Shown one piece after another: positions 61,233 to 64,000 of a DNA stretch of 64,000 bases (its first letter is position 1; each line of letters opens with the position of its first letter). Position numbers and translations under genes: made by a program. The notes under the pieces are model-generated. The model was not told the origin of the DNA. It worked only from the letters and a program-made list of their open reading frames with translations, and searched no databases. This DNA comes from Chloroflexota bacterium. Its GTDB lineage: Bacteria; Chloroflexota; Dehalococcoidia; JACPQD01. The stretch spans positions 248,001 through 312,000 of the forward strand of contig JACPQD010000021.1 of assembly GCA_016190665.1 (NCBI GenBank), in the 5' to 3' direction.

Positions 61233-62117
61233 ATGGAGCGAAGAACCTTCGGCAGGACAGGCAAGATGTTGCCGATCCTCAGCTTCGGCGCCCAACGCGT
61301 TGTGGACAGCCATGGATGCTCCGAAAACGAGGCCCTGCGGATCATGAACCGCGCTCTGGACAGCGGCGTGTGCTACTTCGACACCGCGTGGATATACTCG
61401 GAGGGGCAATCCGAAGAGCGTGTCGGGAAGGTCGCCCGGAACCGAAGGGCCGAGATGTGGATAGCTACCAAAACCTGGGCGCGCGACCGCAGCGGCGCCC
61501 GCCGGCAGCTTGAGGAGAGCCTCAGGAGGTTGCAAACCGACTACGTAGACGAGTGGCGAATGCACAACGTTTGGTCCATGGGTGAGCTCGACAAGATCGC
61601 CGGTCCAGGGGGTGCGTTGGAGGCGGCGGTTAAGGCCCGCGAGGAGGGCCTTGTGCGCCATATCAGCATTAGCGGCCACTCCAATCCTCAAGTCCAGAAT
61701 GAGGCTCTCGAGCGGTTTCCTTTCGACAGCGTGCTCTGCGCCCTCTCGGTGCTCGACCACTTCGTGCTCAGTTTCTCCGAAGAGTTCCTTCCCGTGGCGA
61801 ACGCCCGCGGCGTCGCCGTCGCCGGCATGAAGGTCCTCGGGCTGGGTCATCTGGCCCACCTGTACGACAGGGCTTTACGCTACACCCTGGGATTGCCCAT
61901 CTTCACCGCGGTTGTCGGCATGGAGACCATGGAGCAACTGGCGAACAACCTATCTGTTGCTGAGTCCTTCCAACCTCTCAGCGACGAGGAGCGCCTGGAG
62001 CTCTTCCGGGAAGTCCTCCCCATGGTGACGCCGGAGGGCGTGCCCTGGAAGGCCGAAGACTGGGATAGCCCCGTGCAGTGGAAGAGGCGGAAGCCGGTTA
62101 GAATTCTTCCCGCCTGA
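61233..62117 (+). CDS. Aldo/keto reductase family protein
   Basis: 294-residue TIM-barrel oxidoreductase. N-terminal RTFGRTGKMLPILSFGAQRV, the catalytic-type D and Y in FDTAWIYSEGQSEE, Lys in IATKTWARDR, and His at MHNVW; the C-terminal part contains GMETMEQLANNL. It lacks the C-terminal 4Fe-4S cluster of the larger related ferredoxin-linked group. GGAGGAG is about 11 bases from the ATG. It is 40 bases downstream of the mini-protein gene and 26 bases before the pterin-binding gene, so probably in the same operon. Substrate unknown. Confidence 0.88.
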   Translation: MERRTFGRTGKMLPILSFGAQRVVDSHGCSENEALRIMNRALDSGVCYFDTAWIYSEGQSEERVGKVARNRRAEMWIATKTWARDRSGARRQLEESLRRLQTDYVDEWRMHNVWSMGELDKIAGPGGALEAAVKAREEGLVRHISISGHSNPQVQNEALERFPFDSVLCALSVLDHFVLSFSEEFLPVANARGVAVAGMKVLGLGHLAHLYDRALRYTLGLPIFTAVVGMETMEQLANNLSVAESFQPLSDEERLELFREVLPMVTPEGVPWKAEDWDSPVQWKRRKPVRILPA

Positions 62118-62143
62118 CTTTGTCTGCCTGGAGGAGGATGCCA

Positions 62144-62956
62144 ATGCTTGTCTTGGCTAATAACATCACTTCTAGGAACGGCAAGATTAACCAGACGCTT
62201 CGACGGCTAAAGGCGTCGGGCTGGAAAGCGGACAAGGCTTCCGCGGCGGTATTTCAGAATCTGGCCCGGCAATGCGTCGAGGCCGGCGCTGACGTGCTCG
62301 ACGTCAATATTCAGCAGCATAATTACCGGCCGGAGGCGATGGCCTTTGCTGTTCGGGCCATCCAGGAGGTTACGAGTCGTCAGCTTTGTCTGAGTTCGGA
62401 CAATGCCGAGGCTCTGGCAGCCGGGCTGAAAGCATGCAAGCAGCCGCCGATAGTGAACTATGTTTCCATCGACGCGGCGAAACTAGCGGAGACGCTTCCC
62501 CTGGCAGCGAAATACAACGCCGAAGTGGTGCTGTTGCTGACAGATCCCACCATCCCCGACGATGCACAGGAGATGCTGAGGAGAGCCGCGGCGCTGCTTG
62601 GAGCGACCAATGAAAAGGGAATTCCTAACAGCCGCCTCTTTATAGATCCAGGGCTCTTTCACATAACCAGCGATATCGGTGTGCGCCACTTCGTTAACGT
62701 CATCGAATTCCTCCGAGCCCTGCCGGAGGCCTTCGATCCCCCCGTACGCAGCGTCTGCTGGATCGGCAATATTTCAGCGGGTGTGCCGAGCCGTTTGCGG
62801 CCCGCGCTAGATTCTGCGGCTCTGGCTATGCTGTCCGGGGTGGGACTGGCCTCCGCATCTCTGGATGTGTTGAGACGGGAGAACCGAAGGATGGTGCGCC
62901 TGGTGAAAATCCTCAAGAACGAGGCCATCTATGCGGACCGCGACATAGAGCTATGA
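62144..62956 (+). CDS. Pterin-binding (dihydropteroate synthase-like) protein, methyltetrahydrofolate methyltransferase type
   Basis: 270 residues from the ATG at 62144, which is best spaced from GGAGGAGG; ATG 62138 is too close. TIM-barrel pterin-binding fold: NNITSRNGKINQTL, the D-x-N segment ADVLDVNIQ, SSDNAEAL, and FIDPG for the pterin pocket. Relatives are AcsE and MtgA methyltransferases that move a methyl group between tetrahydrofolate and a corrinoid protein, and the pterin domain of MetH. No corrinoid protein is in the window. It suggests one-carbon metabolism linked to the oxidoreductase operon. Confidence 0.85.
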   Translation: MLVLANNITSRNGKINQTLRRLKASGWKADKASAAVFQNLARQCVEAGADVLDVNIQQHNYRPEAMAFAVRAIQEVTSRQLCLSSDNAEALAAGLKACKQPPIVNYVSIDAAKLAETLPLAAKYNAEVVLLLTDPTIPDDAQEMLRRAAALLGATNEKGIPNSRLFIDPGLFHITSDIGVRHFVNVIEFLRALPEAFDPPVRSVCWIGNISAGVPSRLRPALDSAALAMLSGVGLASASLDVLRRENRRMVRLVKILKNEAIYADRDIEL

Positions 62957-62980
62957 ATATGGAGAATGGAGGTAGCAGGA

Positions 62981-63337
62981 ATGCCGGAGTTTACTGACCC
63001 ATTTAGCGGCAAATCGCCTGAACGAAAGCTGACGACCGAAGAACTCATCCGCGCCATCCGTTTGGACTTATCGGCCGAGGAGGAAGCAGTCCATCTGTAC
63101 ACGGCCCACGCCGACGCCACGGACAATTCGCTGGCCAAAAAGGTATTGGTTGACATCGCCAATGAAGAACGAGTGCATGTCGGCGAGTTTGGCCGGCTGC
63201 TGCAAATTCTGACCGGTGATGAAGACGCCTGGTTGGCGGAGGGGGCCTCCGAAGTGGATGCGATGGCGGCGGAAATCGAAGTATCGGAAGAGATACACAG
63301 TCCTGAGCAGACAACCATCGGCTCACTGAAAGAGTGA
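62981..63337 (+). CDS. Encapsulin cargo: ferritin-like protein with C-terminal loading peptide
   Basis: 118 residues from the ATG at 62981 (MPEFTDPF), eight bases after GGAGG; the ATG at 62966 overlaps that ribosome-binding site. Two-helix ferritin-like/rubrerythrin-type domain with iron ligands in E-E-E-A-V-H-L-Y and E-E-R-V-H. The last residues TTIGSLKE match the encapsulin-targeting peptide (LT-x-GSL-x type) after an acidic linker. It is 14 bases upstream of the encapsulin gene. Encapsulated ferritin-like proteins oxidise Fe(II) and deposit iron in the shell. The half-ferritin length suggests a multimer is needed to form the active site. Confidence 0.93.
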   Translation: MPEFTDPFSGKSPERKLTTEELIRAIRLDLSAEEEAVHLYTAHADATDNSLAKKVLVDIANEERVHVGEFGRLLQILTGDEDAWLAEGASEVDAMAAEIEVSEEIHSPEQTTIGSLKE

Positions 63338-63351
63338 GAAAGGAGGACATC

Positions 63352-64000
63352 ATGATGAACAAATACCTGGGCAGAGAGGATGCTCCGATTGGAGCCGACA
63401 CATGGAAGGTCCTGGACGAGACCATGTCCGGAGCCGCCAAAGGCGTGCTCGCCGGTCGCCGTTTGCTTCATATCGAGGGCCCTTATGGACTGGGGCTGAA
63501 GGCGATGCCACTCCAGGACTGCGAAATTGACTCCGGCTTCGTTGCAAGCCCTGCGTTGCCGATAATGCTCATCCAAAGCTCCTTCTCCTTAGGGAAGAGG
63601 GACCTGGCGGCATACGAACAGAACGGGGTGTTCCTGGATACCGGCGAGGTGGCCCGGGCGGCGATGGAATGCGCTCGCTTGGAGGACGCGCTGGTCTTCA
63701 AAGGGGTCCAGGGTGTCGGTGGCCTGTTGACCGTTGAAGGGGCGAAGAGGGTGCAACTCTCACGGTGGGCCAAGGTGGGCGCGGCGACCGACGACGTTAT
63801 CAAGGCGGTCACGGCTCTTGACGAAGCGGGCTTCCATGGCCCTTACAGCCTGGCGCTGGCGCCGGCCCGTTACAACCTGCTCTTCCATCTTTACGCAGGC
63901 GGCGCCATCAGCGAGCTGGAACACATTAAGACGATAGTCAGTGAGGGCGTTGTGAAGGCGCCGATACTGGACACCGGCGGCCTCCTGCTGACTTCGGGGG
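63352..64000 (+). CDS. Encapsulin shell protein (family 1, HK97 fold), 3'-truncated by window edge
   Basis: 216 visible codons; the frame runs off the right edge. AAAGGAGG precedes two adjacent ATG codons (63352 and 63355). It begins MNKYLGREDAPIGADTW and has typical family-1 segments: the GLGLKAMP loop, the DLAAYEQNG E-loop region, GVQGVGGLLT and PYSLALAPARYNLLF. A full protein of ~265 residues would lack only the last ~50. It self-assembles into a protein nanocompartment that loads the ferritin-like cargo encoded directly upstream. Encapsulin with a half-ferritin cargo points to iron storage or detoxification. Confidence 0.95.
   Translation, partial: MMNKYLGREDAPIGADTWKVLDETMSGAAKGVLAGRRLLHIEGPYGLGLKAMPLQDCEIDSGFVASPALPIMLIQSSFSLGKRDLAAYEQNGVFLDTGEVARAAMECARLEDALVFKGVQGVGGLLTVEGAKRVQLSRWAKVGAATDDVIKAVTALDEAGFHGPYSLALAPARYNLLFHLYAGGAISELEHIKTIVSEGVVKAPILDTGGLLLTSG

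Overview
The window reads as one GC-rich chromosomal segment of an environmental bacterium, most likely a Chloroflexota member of the Dehalococcoidia or a relative. This is inferred from gene content, not from a phylogenetic marker: clustered family III CoA-transferases and crotonases, many lipoprotein peptide-type binding proteins with long Ala/Pro linkers, fused two-gene 2-oxoacid:ferredoxin oxidoreductase, SoxCD-like genes, UGSC selenoproteins, a large-type SRP RNA and an encapsulin. There is no rRNA, phage, transposase or CRISPR array. Both edges cut genes: a CoA-transferase on the left and the encapsulin on the right.

Layout. 1-11.6 kb (+): an acyl-CoA catabolic region with four family III CoA-transferases, an OFA-type MFS carrier and three divergent crotonases, interrupted on the minus strand by an alpha/beta hydrolase and an NAD-dependent epimerase. 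11.6-14.7 kb (-): SoxD-like cytochrome, SoxC-like molybdoenzyme and a diheme cytochrome with a sortase-like LPKTG tail. 15-21.6 kb: a hairpin-rich intergenic stretch, rsmA, a YabE-like G5/3D wall protein, an amidohydrolase, the SRP RNA with its promoter, an AI-2E family exporter and galU. 21.8-30.5 kb (-): a frameshifted member of an uncharacterised ~365-residue family, a peptide-type binding protein, lepA, a LIV-type binding protein, oppF/oppD and tRNA-Leu/tRNA-Lys. 30.5-45.8 kb (-): an operon-like run with an OYE/dienoyl-CoA-reductase-type flavoenzyme, five more peptide-type binding proteins, two more ~365-residue family members and two UGSC selenoprotein genes, each read through an in-frame UGA. 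A QueG-like Fe-S protein is also here. 46-52 kb: a decayed defence island with a large SNF2 helicase, a HsdM/HsdR deletion remnant, and a Phd-type antitoxin followed by a VapC scrap. 51.7-56.7 kb: a glycyl-radical activase, an HD-GYP protein, an S51-like/CysS-tail fusion and an OmpR-type regulator. 56.8-64 kb (+): small proteins, the 2-oxoacid:ferredoxin oxidoreductase pair, a CCGHPGEPGC mini-protein, an aldo/keto reductase, a pterin-binding protein, and an encapsulin with a ferritin-like cargo that ends in a loading peptide.

Main result: the minus-strand run 34.4-37.8 kb encodes a compact uncharacterised module of alternating UGSC selenoproteins (Sec at residues 103 and 104) and ~365-residue partner proteins, flanked by substrate-binding lipoproteins. 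Standard gene calling truncates both selenoproteins. A third partner gene beside another binding protein at 21.9-24.7 kb supports a functional link between binding protein and partner. The encapsulin nanocompartment at the right edge is the second well-supported special system.
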